A DNA stretch of 64,000 nucleotides from Mycobacterium hubeiense (GCF_002838065.1 NZ_PIZU01000001.1:1-64000), one strand, 5' to 3'. Shown: positions 49,327-58,350, numbered from the stretch's first letter. Numbers and translations are program-made. Notes: generated by a model from the sequence alone, not told the origin.

Positions 49327-52300
49327 TCATGCGGGTACTGCATCCGCCGCCTCCCGCCACACGAGGAACTGTCCGGGCGAGCCCAGCTGAATCGGCTTGC
49401 GGTCCACCAGCGCGCCGGTCTGTCCCCGCAGTTGGGGTAGCAGCACCCACACCGGGCGCCGCCGCGGCGCCGACAGGTCGCTGAGCTCAGCGAGAATGTC
49501 GAGATGTCCGTAACGGGCCAGCGGCGAGACCTCGGTGAGGATCAGCGGTTCGGCCCGGCCGGGGCCGTCGAACACCGACGCGCGCAACTCGTCGGCCAAT
49601 TGCGGCATCACCCGGTCGATCACCGCGCGCAGCCCGCGGGCGTCACGGCTGCCCGGCGCCGCGGCGTCCGCGCTGCGAATCAGATCCCATGACACGCCCT
49701 GCCGCTCGGCCAGTTCCCGCATCGCGGTGATCAGACGCGTGGTGATGTCGAGCACCTCACCGCCGTAGGCATGGGCGAGCACACGCGCCACCCGCTCGTG
49801 TTCGCCGGGCCGATCCGGCGGTATGGGCACGCCGATCGCGATGAATCCCCGTTCATCGACGCACCGCTGCAGTACCGCATCGTGATCCGCCTGTTGCAGC
49901 GCCGCGGCGTCGAGGTCACCGGCCCCCGGCACGACGGTTGGTGTGTGGGTGTGCATGGTGGTGGCGCTGGGCGGTTCGACAACCCGGAAGCGATAGGCCT
50001 CGCCATCCCACTCGAGGTCCAGTCCGGTCTGCGCGATCAGGGTGTCCAGGTGCGGCCGCAGCGGAATCCGGTCCAACTCCGGGAAGCGGGCGGTCACGCG
50101 GCTGCGGACCTGCGAGGGCGACAGCCGCTCGGACTGTGCGAGCCCGGTCAGCGCCACCCGCACCGCGGCCGCGGGCGGCATGTTCCGGTTGTGCAACTCG
50201 CCGCGGCCGGACACCGCGGCATGGCGGGAGATGGCGGCGGCCAGCCGCACCAACCGCGCATCCGCCGGCACCGGGATCTGCGTGGCGGCGTCACTAACGG
50301 CGCGGTAGCCGTCACAGAACGCGGCCCGCAGTTCTCTGGCCGCCGTCGACGCGGACACCACGGCGGCAACGTCGGCGCTGACCAATTTGTCGGCCCGTTC
50401 CCCTGCGGCTTCGGCGGCGGCGAGCAGCATCTCGTCGTCAGCCAGCAGCGCCAGCCGCCGACCGTGCCGTCGCCGCACGAACTCCTTTGTGCCCGATGCG
50501 GTTTCGTGCTCGCTGAGCCGGTCCAGGGCGGCGCGCAACAGACCACCGGCCGCGCGGTCGTGTGCCGACCAGTCCGCCATGGTGACGCCGGATTGGGGCA
50601 GCCGCGCACGGATCTCGGCGGTCAGCGTGCTCACCGCGGCCACCCCGCCGAAGTCGGTGACCACCTGTTTGGCGATCTCGGTGATCGCGTCGAGCAATTC
50701 CCGCGCGTCGGCGTTCTTCGCCCAGTCGTCCTGCAGTTCCTTGAGCACCTGGATGCCGCGTGGAGTCGTCTTGCCCAGTTTTTCGGCCAGTTCGGCGCTG
50801 CTGGCGAAGGCGTCGAGCCCCGGTGTGACGCCCAGGATCAGCTCGGCGGCCCGCCTGCGGGTGGTGGCCGCCCGCGGTGCCGATACCGCCGTCAGCAACA
50901 ATCCCACCGCGTCGTCGAGGCCCATGAGTTGATCGGAGACGGTGCGCTGCTTGCCCAGCCGCTTCGTCCACTCGCGGTAACGGGTTCTGATCTCCTTTTG
51001 CGTGTCCTTGGCCTCGCGGGCGACCAGCCGGTTGAGCGGGGTGGAGTCCAGCGCCAGCAGCTCGCCGACGGTGGCGACTTGCGCGGTGGCCAACGCCGAC
51101 ACCGCCCGAGCGCTCAACCCCGCGGCGGCCAGTGGCGTCGACACGTCCGCCCGTGCGGCGGCTGAATCGCTTTCCTGCGGCGCGGTTTCGGTGTCGACGG
51201 TGGTGAAGATGGCGCGCCAGGCGCGCAGCATGTCCTCGGCGGTGTCGGGTCGTTTGGCCGCGTCGCGGGAGAGCGCGGTGGTGAAGAATTCAACCATCCC
51301 CGCGGCGGGGGTCGGCTCGAACATGTCCTGAACCAGCGTGATGTCGTCGTCGACGGTGGCCGGATTGATGTTCGGGTCGGGTCCGTACTGGGGGCTTTTG
51401 CCCGTCGCCATCTCGAAAAGCACCACCGCGGCGCCGTAGCGTTCGGCGGCGGTGTCGTACTGGCGGCGTCCACCGATGCCCAGGAACGGGTCCAGGTAGG
51501 GCGGGGTGCCGGCCTCGATGTTCTTGGGATCGACGCCGGCCATCGAGAAGTCGAACATCACCAGATGCGAGTCGGCACGTGAACTCGACTGGTAGACACC
51601 CAGATTCGCCGGTTTGATGTCGCGGTGCATTACCCCCTTGCGTTCCAGCGCCACCAGCGCGGTCAGCAGGTCGGTGCCCCAGCGTTCCAGCACGTCGATC
51701 GACAAACGGCCGCGGTTGTTGAGTTCCTCGGCCAGCGTGGTGCGGCCGGCGTACTTGAGCAGCAGCGCGGTGCGCCCGCCGACTTCGACGACGCCGTGCA
51801 AGGTGACGATCCGGTCGTCGTCCTCGAAGCGGCCCAGGATCTGCGCTTCGGCGCGCAGCCGGTCGGCGGCGTCGGCATCCTTGGCCACCTTCAGCACCCG
51901 TTCGGCGCCGCCCACCTGGTGGTCGGCGACCAGAATGCCCACTGCCGTCGAGCCGGCGCCCAGCTTGCGGCGGTAGATGAACCGTCCGGCCAGTTCGGTT
52001 CCCGGCCCAGCCTCCAGCGGATCGGTGCCCGTGGCCTTGCCGAGCACGTCCTCGCGGGCAGCGGCGAGTCGGTCGAGAAACTCGGACACGTCGGCGATGC
52101 GCTCGTCAGGCCGGGGGTTGGTGGCGTCGAGCACCAACTGGCGCAGCGGGGTTCGGACCTGGGGCATCTCAGCGGCCAGGTCCAGGCCGTGGTCGCGGCG
52201 CAGCCGGTCCATCAGCTCGCCGCGTTCGGTGGCCGGCAACTGGCCGCCGGTCAGCACGAAGAACGCGAGGGCACCCAGCCCGAAGACGTCGATGCGCGCG

Positions 52301-53508
52301 GGATCCGTCGGTCGCGGCCCCTCCGGCGCGGCGAACAGGCGGGCCATCTCGCTGGGCGCCGCCGCCATCAGCGACAGCGAGCCGCTCGACAGCCGGCTCA
52401 CCGCGGTGTCGGGGTTGGCGGGCAGCACGCCAGCGCTGTCCCAGTCGGTGACCTGCGGCAGCGGTTCGTCGCGGTCGCGGATGGCCACAGCACGCGGGTT
52501 GAGTCCACGGTGCACCACGCGGTTGCGGTGGGCGTAGTTGACGATGTCGGCCAGCCGGCCGATCAAGTCGAGTTGGGTTTCCAGCGACAGGTTCTTGTGG
52601 TCGGCCAGCCAAAGATCAAGCGGCACATCACCTTTGGGCTGAGGAAATACCAGCCCGATACCCAGTTCGGGCTCGTTGACCAGGTCTTCGGGAACCTGCA
52701 GCCCGTCGTAACGCAGCCGGGACAGCAGATGGAACTCGTGGGTGACGGCCTGCTTGCGGGCGTGACTGTCGGCCTTGGTGGCGCCCTCACCGATGGTGTA
52801 GAAGCGGATGCGGGCATGCCGTTCGGTGTCGACATGGTGAAAGGCCGGCCAGTCCTGCCAACCCTCGCCGTCGGCGAGTGGCTGCTCATCGATGATCCAC
52901 GACCCGATCTCGCGCTGGCGCCGCGGCGCCAGGCCGATCGCCTTCATCAGGCCATGGATGATCAAGCTGTTCTTCTCGCTGACCGGCTCGTGTCGGGCCG
53001 GTGCCAGCAGGCGTTCGGATATCCCGGGCAAACCAGTCTTGTGGCTGCGCCCGTCCAGGCCGTACAGGTTGATCTTCGAGCTTTCCGGCAGCTCACACTT
53101 GAATTCCGGATGGTGCAGGAACACCAATTCCTGCACGTACGGGATGATGCCCGGGTCGTAGCCGGCCTTCTGCCGGAGCGTGTCCTTGAGCAGCGACGCG
53201 AAGTACTGGGCCTTGCGACGGGTCAGCAGCAGCGGCGAGTCCTCAGCCCGGTGCCCGTCGCGCATCCAGACGTGGTCGTTGCCCCGCAGGGTGCCCGCGT
53301 AATGCTTGAGCTCGATCAAATACAGCGTGTCACGGGCGAGCACGAGCAGGTCGACCTCATGCCAGCGGCCGCGGTTGTCGCGGAACTCGAAGTTGGCCCA
53401 GGCGCGAAACGGCGGAGCGTCGGGGAGAATCCGCTTGATGGCGTCAAGCCCCTGCTGCTCGTGGGCGAATTGCGACTCGGCGATCTGGACCCAACGGCCG
53501 TCCTTCAC
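49327..53508 (-). CDS. pglW: PglW, NERD-domain Ser/Thr kinase of BREX type 2
   Basis: A 1393-residue protein. Residues about 15-140 form a NERD nuclease-like domain (EVDLLVLARDTLYLIELKHY, with Asp53, Glu66, Lys68). A first kinase-like domain (about 220-485) has HRGLNPRA in place of HRD, so it is a pseudokinase. A second kinase domain (about 505-790) has GAGSTAVG, Lys540 and HRDIKPAN (628-635), with DFS in place of DFG. A long C-terminal region of helical repeats follows. In Streptomyces PglW is an active kinase that may phosphorylate other Pgl proteins. The GTG start has an AGGAGGTG 8 bases upstream. It is the first gene of the locus, 108 bases after the polA stop. Confidence 0.93.
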   Translation of the reverse strand: MKDGRWVQIAESQFAHEQQGLDAIKRILPDAPPFRAWANFEFRDNRGRWHEVDLLVLARDTLYLIELKHYAGTLRGNDHVWMRDGHRAEDSPLLLTRRKAQYFASLLKDTLRQKAGYDPGIIPYVQELVFLHHPEFKCELPESSKINLYGLDGRSHKTGLPGISERLLAPARHEPVSEKNSLIIHGLMKAIGLAPRRQREIGSWIIDEQPLADGEGWQDWPAFHHVDTERHARIRFYTIGEGATKADSHARKQAVTHEFHLLSRLRYDGLQVPEDLVNEPELGIGLVFPQPKGDVPLDLWLADHKNLSLETQLDLIGRLADIVNYAHRNRVVHRGLNPRAVAIRDRDEPLPQVTDWDSAGVLPANPDTAVSRLSSGSLSLMAAAPSEMARLFAAPEGPRPTDPARIDVFGLGALAFFVLTGGQLPATERGELMDRLRRDHGLDLAAEMPQVRTPLRQLVLDATNPRPDERIADVSEFLDRLAAAREDVLGKATGTDPLEAGPGTELAGRFIYRRKLGAGSTAVGILVADHQVGGAERVLKVAKDADAADRLRAEAQILGRFEDDDRIVTLHGVVEVGGRTALLLKYAGRTTLAEELNNRGRLSIDVLERWGTDLLTALVALERKGVMHRDIKPANLGVYQSSSRADSHLVMFDFSMAGVDPKNIEAGTPPYLDPFLGIGGRRQYDTAAERYGAAVVLFEMATGKSPQYGPDPNINPATVDDDITLVQDMFEPTPAAGMVEFFTTALSRDAAKRPDTAEDMLRAWRAIFTTVDTETAPQESDSAAARADVSTPLAAAGLSARAVSALATAQVATVGELLALDSTPLNRLVAREAKDTQKEIRTRYREWTKRLGKQRTVSDQLMGLDDAVGLLLTAVSAPRAATTRRRAAELILGVTPGLDAFASSAELAEKLGKTTPRGIQVLKELQDDWAKNADARELLDAITEIAKQVVTDFGGVAAVSTLTAEIRARLPQSGVTMADWSAHDRAAGGLLRAALDRLSEHETASGTKEFVRRRHGRRLALLADDEMLLAAAEAAGERADKLVSADVAAVVSASTAARELRAAFCDGYRAVSDAATQIPVPADARLVRLAAAISRHAAVSGRGELHNRNMPPAAAVRVALTGLAQSERLSPSQVRSRVTARFPELDRIPLRPHLDTLIAQTGLDLEWDGEAYRFRVVEPPSATTMHTHTPTVVPGAGDLDAAALQQADHDAVLQRCVDERGFIAIGVPIPPDRPGEHERVARVLAHAYGGEVLDITTRLITAMRELAERQGVSWDLIRSADAAAPGSRDARGLRAVIDRVMPQLADELRASVFDGPGRAEPLILTEVSPLARYGHLDILAELSDLSAPRRRPVWVLLPQLRGQTGALVDRKPIQLGSPGQFLVWREAADAVPA

Positions 53509-53572
53509 CGGTTGGGCACCTCCTCGTCGCTTTGCGCCTGTTTGCTCTGGGAAGTATCCGCTACGACACCGA

Positions 53573-53588
53573 CAATTTTGGGCAATTG
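53573..53588. promoter_or_regulatory. Inverted repeat in the pglW leader region
   Basis: CAATT-n6-AATTG lies about 65 bases upstream of the pglW start, between polA and pglW, in an AT-rich patch. It could be an operator or a chance repeat. No clear sigma-70 promoter was found. The BREX promoter should be in this 108-base gap unless transcription runs on from polA. Confidence 0.25.
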
Positions 53589-53616
53589 ACAGTCGCCTGT
53601 TGCGGAGTCGGGTCTC

Positions 53617-56346
53617 CTAGTGAGCCGCGGCGTCCCAGCTGCGGCCGTAGCCCACGCTGACCTCCAGCGGCACGTCCAGCGGGTAGGCGTTGCACATCTC
53701 GTCCTTGACCAGCTTTTCGAGGGCGTCCCGCTCCCCCGGCGCGATCTCGAACAACAGCTCGTCGTGCACCTGCAGGAGCATCCGCGACTTCAGCCCGGCG
53801 TCCTTGAGCGCCTTGTCGACGTTGATCATCGCGACCTTGATGATGTCGGCGGCGCTGCCCTGGATCGGCGCGTTGAGCGCGGCACGTTCGGCGGCCTCGC
53901 GGACCTGCCGGTTGCTGCTGTCGAGCTCGGGCAGATAGCGGCGTCGGCCCAGCACCGTCGAGGTGTAGCCGTCCTTGCGAGCCTGGTCGACGACCTCGTG
54001 TAGGTAGTCGCGCACCCCGCCGAACCTCGCGAAGTACTGCTCCATCTGCACTTTGGCCTCTTCGGTGGAGATCTTCAGCTGCGCCGCCAGCCCGTACGCA
54101 CTCAACCCGTAGGCCAGGCCGTACGACATCGCCTTGACGCGGCGCCGCAGTTCGGGGGTGACCTCGTCGATCGGCACGGAAAACGCCCGGGACGCGACGA
54201 ACGAGTGCAGGTCCTCGCCGGTGCGAAACGCCTCGATCAGGCCCTCGTCCTTGGACAGATGGGCCATGATCCGCATTTCGATCTGGCTGTAGTCGGCCGT
54301 CATCAGCTCGTCGTATCCGGCGCCGACGACGAACGCGTCGCGGATCCGGCGGCCGGCCTCGGTGCGGATCGGGATGTTCTGCAGATTCGGTTCGGTGGAG
54401 GAAAGCCTGCCGGTCGCGGCGATCGTCTGGTTGAAGGTGGTGTGGATCCGGCCGTCGGAGGCCACCGAGTTGAGCAGCCCGTCGACGGTGACCTTGAGCC
54501 GGGTGGCGTCGCGGTGCGCCAGCAGATGCTGCAGGAACGGATGGCCGGTCTTGTCGAACAGCGACTGCAGCGCGTCCGCGTCGGTGGTGTAGCCGGTCTT
54601 GGTGCGCTTGGTCTTGGGCATCTCCAGCTCGTCGAACAGCACCACCTGCAGCTGTTTGGGCGAGCCGAGGTTGATCTGCTTGCCGATCACCGCATACGCC
54701 GCCTCGGCCGCGTCGCGGATCTGGTCGGCGAATTCGCTCTGCAGCTCGGACAGCATGTTGAGGTCGACGGCGATGCCGGCGGTCTCCATGTCGGCCAGCA
54801 CGCGCTGCACCGGTAGTTCCATCCGTCCCAGCAGCGACGACGAGTCGATGCGCGCCAGCTCCTCGTCGAGCGCGTCGGCGAGATCCAGCACCGCACACGC
54901 CCGCAGGATCAAGGTCTGGACCGCCTGCTCGTCGGTGCCGTCGGTGTCGTCGAGCAACGAAAGCTGTTGCTGCTCAGGGTTTTCCGCACGCAGTTCACGC
55001 CGCAGGTAGCGAAGTGACAGGTCGTCGAGGGAGAAGCTGCGCTGCCCGGGGCGCACCAGGTAGGCGGCCAGCGCGGTGTCGGAGGTGACACCGTTGAGCG
55101 TCCAGCCGCGGCCGGCCAGGTCGTGCATCGCCAGTTTGGCTTCATGCAGCGCCTTGGGCGGGCCCGGATCGGCGAGCCACGACGCCAGCGCCGCCTCGTC
55201 TTCGGGGTCCAGGGTGGCGGTGTCGATGTAGCGGCCGTCGCCGTCGGCCGACACGATGGCCAGCGCAGTGGCGTCGCTGTCGAACGCGCGGTGGCTGCCG
55301 ACGACGGCCAGCCCGAACCGGCGCCCGTCGCTGTGCTCGGCCAACCACGCGGCGAGCTCCCCGCGCTCCAGCGCGCGGCCCCGGACGTCGAAACCCAGCT
55401 CGACCTCGGGTTCGACGGCGCTGAGAGTCTCGAACAGCCGGTCGCGGAGCACCCGGAACTCGAGGTCATCGAACAGCCGGTGGATCTGGTCGCGGTCCCA
55501 CGGCTGCATCCGCAGCGTGTCGGGGGTCTGCGCCAGTGGCACGTCCTTGACCAGGTCGGTGAGCTCGCGGTTGAGCACCACGTGGGAAAGGTTGGCGCGC
55601 AACGCGTCACCGACCTTGCCCTTCACCGTGTCGACGTTGTCGACGAGCGCCTGTAGCGAGCCGTATTCGGCAATCCATTTGGTGGCGGTCTTCTCCCCTA
55701 CGCCTGGGATGCCCGGCAGGTTGTCGCTCGGGTCGCCGCGCAGCGCCGCGAAGTCGGGGTACTGCTGCGGTGTCAGCCCGTATTTCTCGACGACGGCTTC
55801 GGGCGTGAACCGGGTGAGCTCGCTGACGCCCTTGCGGGGGTAGAGCACCGTGACGTCGTCGCTGACGAGCTGCAGCGCGTCGCGGTCACCGGTGACGACC
55901 AGCACCCGGTAGCCCTGCTCCTCGGCCTGGGTGGCCAGCGTGGCGATGATGTCGTCGGCCTCATAGCCCGGCTCCGCCAGCACGGTGATGCCGAGCGCGG
56001 CGAGCACCTCTTTGGTGATGTCGATCTGGCCGCGGAATTCGTCGGGCGTACTGGACCGGCCGGCCTTGTACTCCGGGAACTTGTCGACGCGGAAGGTCTG
56101 CCGCGAGACGTCGAACGCGGCCGCGATGTGGGTGGGCTGCTCATCGCGCAGCAGGTTGATCAGCATCGCGGTGAACCCGTAGACCGCGTTGGTGGTGAGC
56201 CCGCCCTGGGTCTTGAAGTTCTCGGCGGGCAGCGCGTAGAACGCCCGGTACGCCAGCGAATTGCCGTCCAGCAGCATCAATGTCGGCTTCTGGTCCGTTG
56301 TCGCGGGCGCCGTCTTCTTGTCGGTCGCGGTGCTGGCTGGGCTCAC
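53617..56346 (-). CDS. polA: DNA polymerase I
   Basis: A 909-residue family A polymerase for gap filling and Okazaki-fragment maturation. The 5' nuclease domain is residues about 20-320 (LMLLDGNSLAYRAFYALP, GEKTATKWIAEYG). The 3'-5' exonuclease domain is degenerate, as in other mycobacteria. The polymerase domain has DYSQIEMRIMAHLS (motif A), RRRVKAMSYGLAYGLS (motif B) and QVHDELLFE (motif C). Length is normal and the C-terminus complete, so the BREX insertion downstream has not damaged it. GTG start at 56346. It is divergent from the DUF35/thiolase pair. Confidence 0.97.
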   Translation of the reverse strand: MSPASTATDKKTAPATTDQKPTLMLLDGNSLAYRAFYALPAENFKTQGGLTTNAVYGFTAMLINLLRDEQPTHIAAAFDVSRQTFRVDKFPEYKAGRSSTPDEFRGQIDITKEVLAALGITVLAEPGYEADDIIATLATQAEEQGYRVLVVTGDRDALQLVSDDVTVLYPRKGVSELTRFTPEAVVEKYGLTPQQYPDFAALRGDPSDNLPGIPGVGEKTATKWIAEYGSLQALVDNVDTVKGKVGDALRANLSHVVLNRELTDLVKDVPLAQTPDTLRMQPWDRDQIHRLFDDLEFRVLRDRLFETLSAVEPEVELGFDVRGRALERGELAAWLAEHSDGRRFGLAVVGSHRAFDSDATALAIVSADGDGRYIDTATLDPEDEAALASWLADPGPPKALHEAKLAMHDLAGRGWTLNGVTSDTALAAYLVRPGQRSFSLDDLSLRYLRRELRAENPEQQQLSLLDDTDGTDEQAVQTLILRACAVLDLADALDEELARIDSSSLLGRMELPVQRVLADMETAGIAVDLNMLSELQSEFADQIRDAAEAAYAVIGKQINLGSPKQLQVVLFDELEMPKTKRTKTGYTTDADALQSLFDKTGHPFLQHLLAHRDATRLKVTVDGLLNSVASDGRIHTTFNQTIAATGRLSSTEPNLQNIPIRTEAGRRIRDAFVVGAGYDELMTADYSQIEMRIMAHLSKDEGLIEAFRTGEDLHSFVASRAFSVPIDEVTPELRRRVKAMSYGLAYGLSAYGLAAQLKISTEEAKVQMEQYFARFGGVRDYLHEVVDQARKDGYTSTVLGRRRYLPELDSSNRQVREAAERAALNAPIQGSAADIIKVAMINVDKALKDAGLKSRMLLQVHDELLFEIAPGERDALEKLVKDEMCNAYPLDVPLEVSVGYGRSWDAAAH

Positions 56347-56419
56347 GGCCCTACTCTATGCACCCGCGGTGACAACAGGGCAGGACACCGGGCGGGCTTG
56401 ACAGGTGTTGTCCGGAAAC

Positions 56420-56433
56420 TGGAACACGTTTCA
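56420..56433. promoter_or_regulatory. KstR-like operator before the DUF35/thiolase operon
   Basis: TGGAACACGTTTCA fits the KstR consensus TnnAACnnGTTnnA exactly and is embedded in a larger inverted repeat (GAAACTG and CAGTTTC arms at 56415-56421 and 56432-56438). It lies 31 bases before the DUF35 GTG. KstR represses cholesterol catabolism genes in mycobacteria, and the M. tuberculosis orthologues Rv1628c and Rv1627c belong to that regulon. Binding is inferred from the motif and synteny. Confidence 0.65.
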
Positions 56434-56464
56434 GTTTCGTGCGCCGAGTCGGTACGCTGACCGC

Positions 56465-56905
56465 GTGTCAGGAGCATCCACTCAACCCGCGATCGACGGC
56501 TGGTTCGCCACCGACGGATCGGGCGCGCCGTATCTCATCGGCAGCAAATGCCATCAGTGCGGCACCTATGTGTTTCCGCCGCGGGCCAACAACTGTCCCA
56601 ATCCGGCGTGTGACGGCGACGAGCTGGCCCAGGTGCCGCTGTCGCGACGCGGCACGCTGTGGAGCTACACCGAAAACCGGTATCCCCCGCCGGCACCCTA
56701 TCCGGCGCCAGATCCCTTCGAGCCGTTCGCGATTGCCGCGGTGCAGCTCGCCGACGAGGGCCTGATCGTGTTGGGCAAGGTCGTCGAGGGCACGCTCGCC
56801 GCCGACCTGAAGGTCGGGATGGAGATGGAACTGACCACCATGCCGCTCTACGTCGACGAGAACGGCGTCGAGCGCGTCGTGCACGCCTGGAGGATCGCAT
56901 CATGA
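56465..56905 (+). CDS. DUF35 OB-fold acyl-CoA-associated zinc protein, Rv1628c type
   Basis: A 146-residue protein with a rubredoxin-like zinc ribbon (CHQCGTYVFPP..NNCPNPAC) and a C-terminal OB-fold. DUF35 proteins are partners of thiolases and dehydratases in steroid and lipid degradation, where they form complexes with the SCP2-thiolase. The GTG at 56465 begins SGASTQPAIDGWFAT. The stop overlaps the thiolase ATG by 4 bases (ATGA), so the two are made together. Regulation by KstR is likely from the upstream motif. Confidence 0.9.
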   Translation: MSGASTQPAIDGWFATDGSGAPYLIGSKCHQCGTYVFPPRANNCPNPACDGDELAQVPLSRRGTLWSYTENRYPPPAPYPAPDPFEPFAIAAVQLADEGLIVLGKVVEGTLAADLKVGMEMELTTMPLYVDENGVERVVHAWRIAS

Positions 56906-58101
56906 GCCCGGAACCGCTCTACATCCTCGGCGCCGGCATGCATCCGTGGGGCAAATGGGGCCGCGACTTCACCGAGTACGGCGTGGTCGCCGCCCGGGCG
57001 GCACTGGCCGAGGCCGGGCTGGACTGGCGTCAGATCCAGTTCGTCGCCGGCGCAGACACCATCCGCAACGGCTATCCGGGTTTCATCGCGGGGTCGACGT
57101 TCGCCCAGAAGCTGGGCTGGAACGGTGTGCCGGTGTCCTCGTCGTATGCCGCGTGTGCCAGCGGGTCGCAGGCGCTGCAGAGCGCTCGCGCGCAGATCCT
57201 GGCCGGGTTCTGCGATGTCGCGCTGGTCGTCGGTGCGGACACGACGCCGAAGGGTGCGTTCGCCCCGGTCGGTGGCGAGCGCCGCAACGACCCGGACTGG
57301 CAGCGCTTTCACCTGATCGGTGCGATGAACCCGGTGTACTTCGCGCTGCTGGCCCGCCGCCGGATGGATCTCTACGGGGCCACCGTCGAAGACTTCGCCC
57401 AGGTGAAGGTGAAGAACTCCCGCCACGGCCTGCAGAACCCGAATGCCCGCTACCGCAAGGAGGCGTCGGTCGAGGACGTGCTGGCCAGCCCGGTGGTCGC
57501 CGACCCGTTGCGGCAGCTCGACATCTGCGCGACGTCCGACGGCGCGGCTGCGCTGATCGTGGCGAGCAAGTCGTTCGCCGAAAAGCATCTGGGGTCGCTG
57601 GAGGGTGTGCCGTCTGTCCGGGCCATCAGCACCGTCACGCCGCGGTACCCGCAGCATCTGCCCGAATTGCCGGACATCGCAACGGATTCCACCGCCGTGG
57701 TGCCCGCGCCGGAACGGGTGTTCAAGGACCAGATCCTCGACGCCGCCTACGCCGAGGCGGGCATCGGGCCCGAGGATGTCAGCCTCGCCGAGGTGTATGA
57801 CCTGTCCACGGCGCTGGAGCTGGACTGGTACGAGCATCTAGGTCTGTGCGCCAAGGGTGAGGCCGAGCAGTTGCTGCGGAGCGGCGCGACGACCATCGGC
57901 GGCAAGGTCCCGGTGAACCCGTCCGGCGGCCTGGCGTGTTTTGGCGAAGCCATTCCCGCACAGGCGATTGCGCAGGTCTGCGAGCTGACGTGGCAGCTGC
58001 GTGGCCAGGCGACCGGTCGTCAGGTCGAGGGCGCGAAGGTGGGCATCACCGCCAACCAAGGCCTGTTCGGTCACGGCTCGTCGGTGATCGTCGCGCGCTA
58101 G
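56902..58101 (+). CDS. SCP2-type thiolase / lipid-transfer protein, Rv1627c type
   Basis: A 399-residue thiolase-superfamily protein. The nucleophile Cys is in YAACASGSQAL, a later NPSGGLACFGEAIP loop replaces the GHPxGA of classical thiolases, and the end is GHGSSVIVAR. Such proteins in mycobacteria, with a DUF35 partner, act as retro-aldolases or thiolases on steroid side-chain CoA intermediates; the exact substrate here is unknown. It forms an operon with the DUF35 gene. A long imperfect hairpin lies 15 bases after the stop. Confidence 0.88.
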   Translation: MSPEPLYILGAGMHPWGKWGRDFTEYGVVAARAALAEAGLDWRQIQFVAGADTIRNGYPGFIAGSTFAQKLGWNGVPVSSSYAACASGSQALQSARAQILAGFCDVALVVGADTTPKGAFAPVGGERRNDPDWQRFHLIGAMNPVYFALLARRRMDLYGATVEDFAQVKVKNSRHGLQNPNARYRKEASVEDVLASPVVADPLRQLDICATSDGAAALIVASKSFAEKHLGSLEGVPSVRAISTVTPRYPQHLPELPDIATDSTAVVPAPERVFKDQILDAAYAEAGIGPEDVSLAEVYDLSTALELDWYEHLGLCAKGEAEQLLRSGATTIGGKVPVNPSGGLACFGEAIPAQAIAQVCELTWQLRGQATGRQVEGAKVGITANQGLFGHGSSVIVAR

Positions 58102-58115
58102 GCGACCCCTCCCAC

Positions 58116-58172
58116 CGAAACTGAACTTATGTGCGAAATTCTTGTGAAAACTCGTACACAAGCTCAGTTTCG
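58116..58172 (+). terminator. Long imperfect hairpin after the thiolase gene
   Basis: CGAAACTGA (58116-58124) pairs perfectly with TCAGTTTCG (58164-58172), and the inner parts pair in 8 of 11 further positions. No T-run follows, as usual in mycobacteria. It may be a terminator for the thiolase mRNA. The arms share GAAACTGA/CAGTTTC with the repeat around the KstR-like box before the operon, so it may also be a protein-binding site. Confidence 0.45.
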
Positions 58173-58176
58173 ACAT

Positions 58177-58350
58177 GCGCGCTGGCGGAGTTTCGACGCC
58201 CGCGATCTGGCGCGCCGCGAAAGCGAATGCTGCTCGTTCTTCGCGTTCGCTTTCGAACCTGAGGGCAAGGGTGTGGTGCTGCGGATCAGCGTTACGCCCG
58301 AATATGTCGAGGTCCTCGACGCCCTTGAGCGACGCGTGAAAATCACTTAG
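58177..58350 (+). pseudogene. C-terminal remnant of a small conserved protein
   Basis: The frame reads ARDLARRESECCSFFAFAF then VVLRISVTPEYVEVLDALER and ends at 58350. This ESxCCSFF pattern followed by VLDALER is seen at the end of small hypothetical actinobacterial proteins. The ATG at 58129 lies within the hairpin and gives an unrelated N-terminus, so the gene is probably truncated. The stop overlaps the livF stop on the other strand. The family is recognised only loosely. Confidence 0.35.

Larger units (their letters stand above)
30288..53508 (-). other. BREX type 2 (Pgl) defence locus with a nested four-gene insert
   Basis: Ten minus-strand genes in order pglW, Phd-like antitoxin, RelE-like toxin, kinase-helicase, PLD protein, pglX, pglY, pglZ, brxD, brxHI. 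The six core genes and their order are those of the type 2 BREX systems of actinobacteria. The pglX-pglY-pglZ-brxD-brxHI block is joined by 4-base overlaps. The four genes between pglW and pglX are accessory and partly of lower GC. The locus lies between rpsA and polA, which are close neighbours in M. tuberculosis. No integrase, transposase or tRNA was found at the edges. Confidence 0.9.

Noticed and set aside
51625..53589. Plus-strand open frame of 654 codons over pglW
   Set aside because: It is antisense to the NERD and kinase domains, whose motifs are plain on the minus strand.
24859..53616. Prophage or integrative element with integrase, att sites or tRNA target
   Set aside because: No integrase, transposase, capsid or tail genes, no tRNA-like sequence and no clear direct repeats at the edges were found; only the ImmA-like gene hints at mobile DNA.
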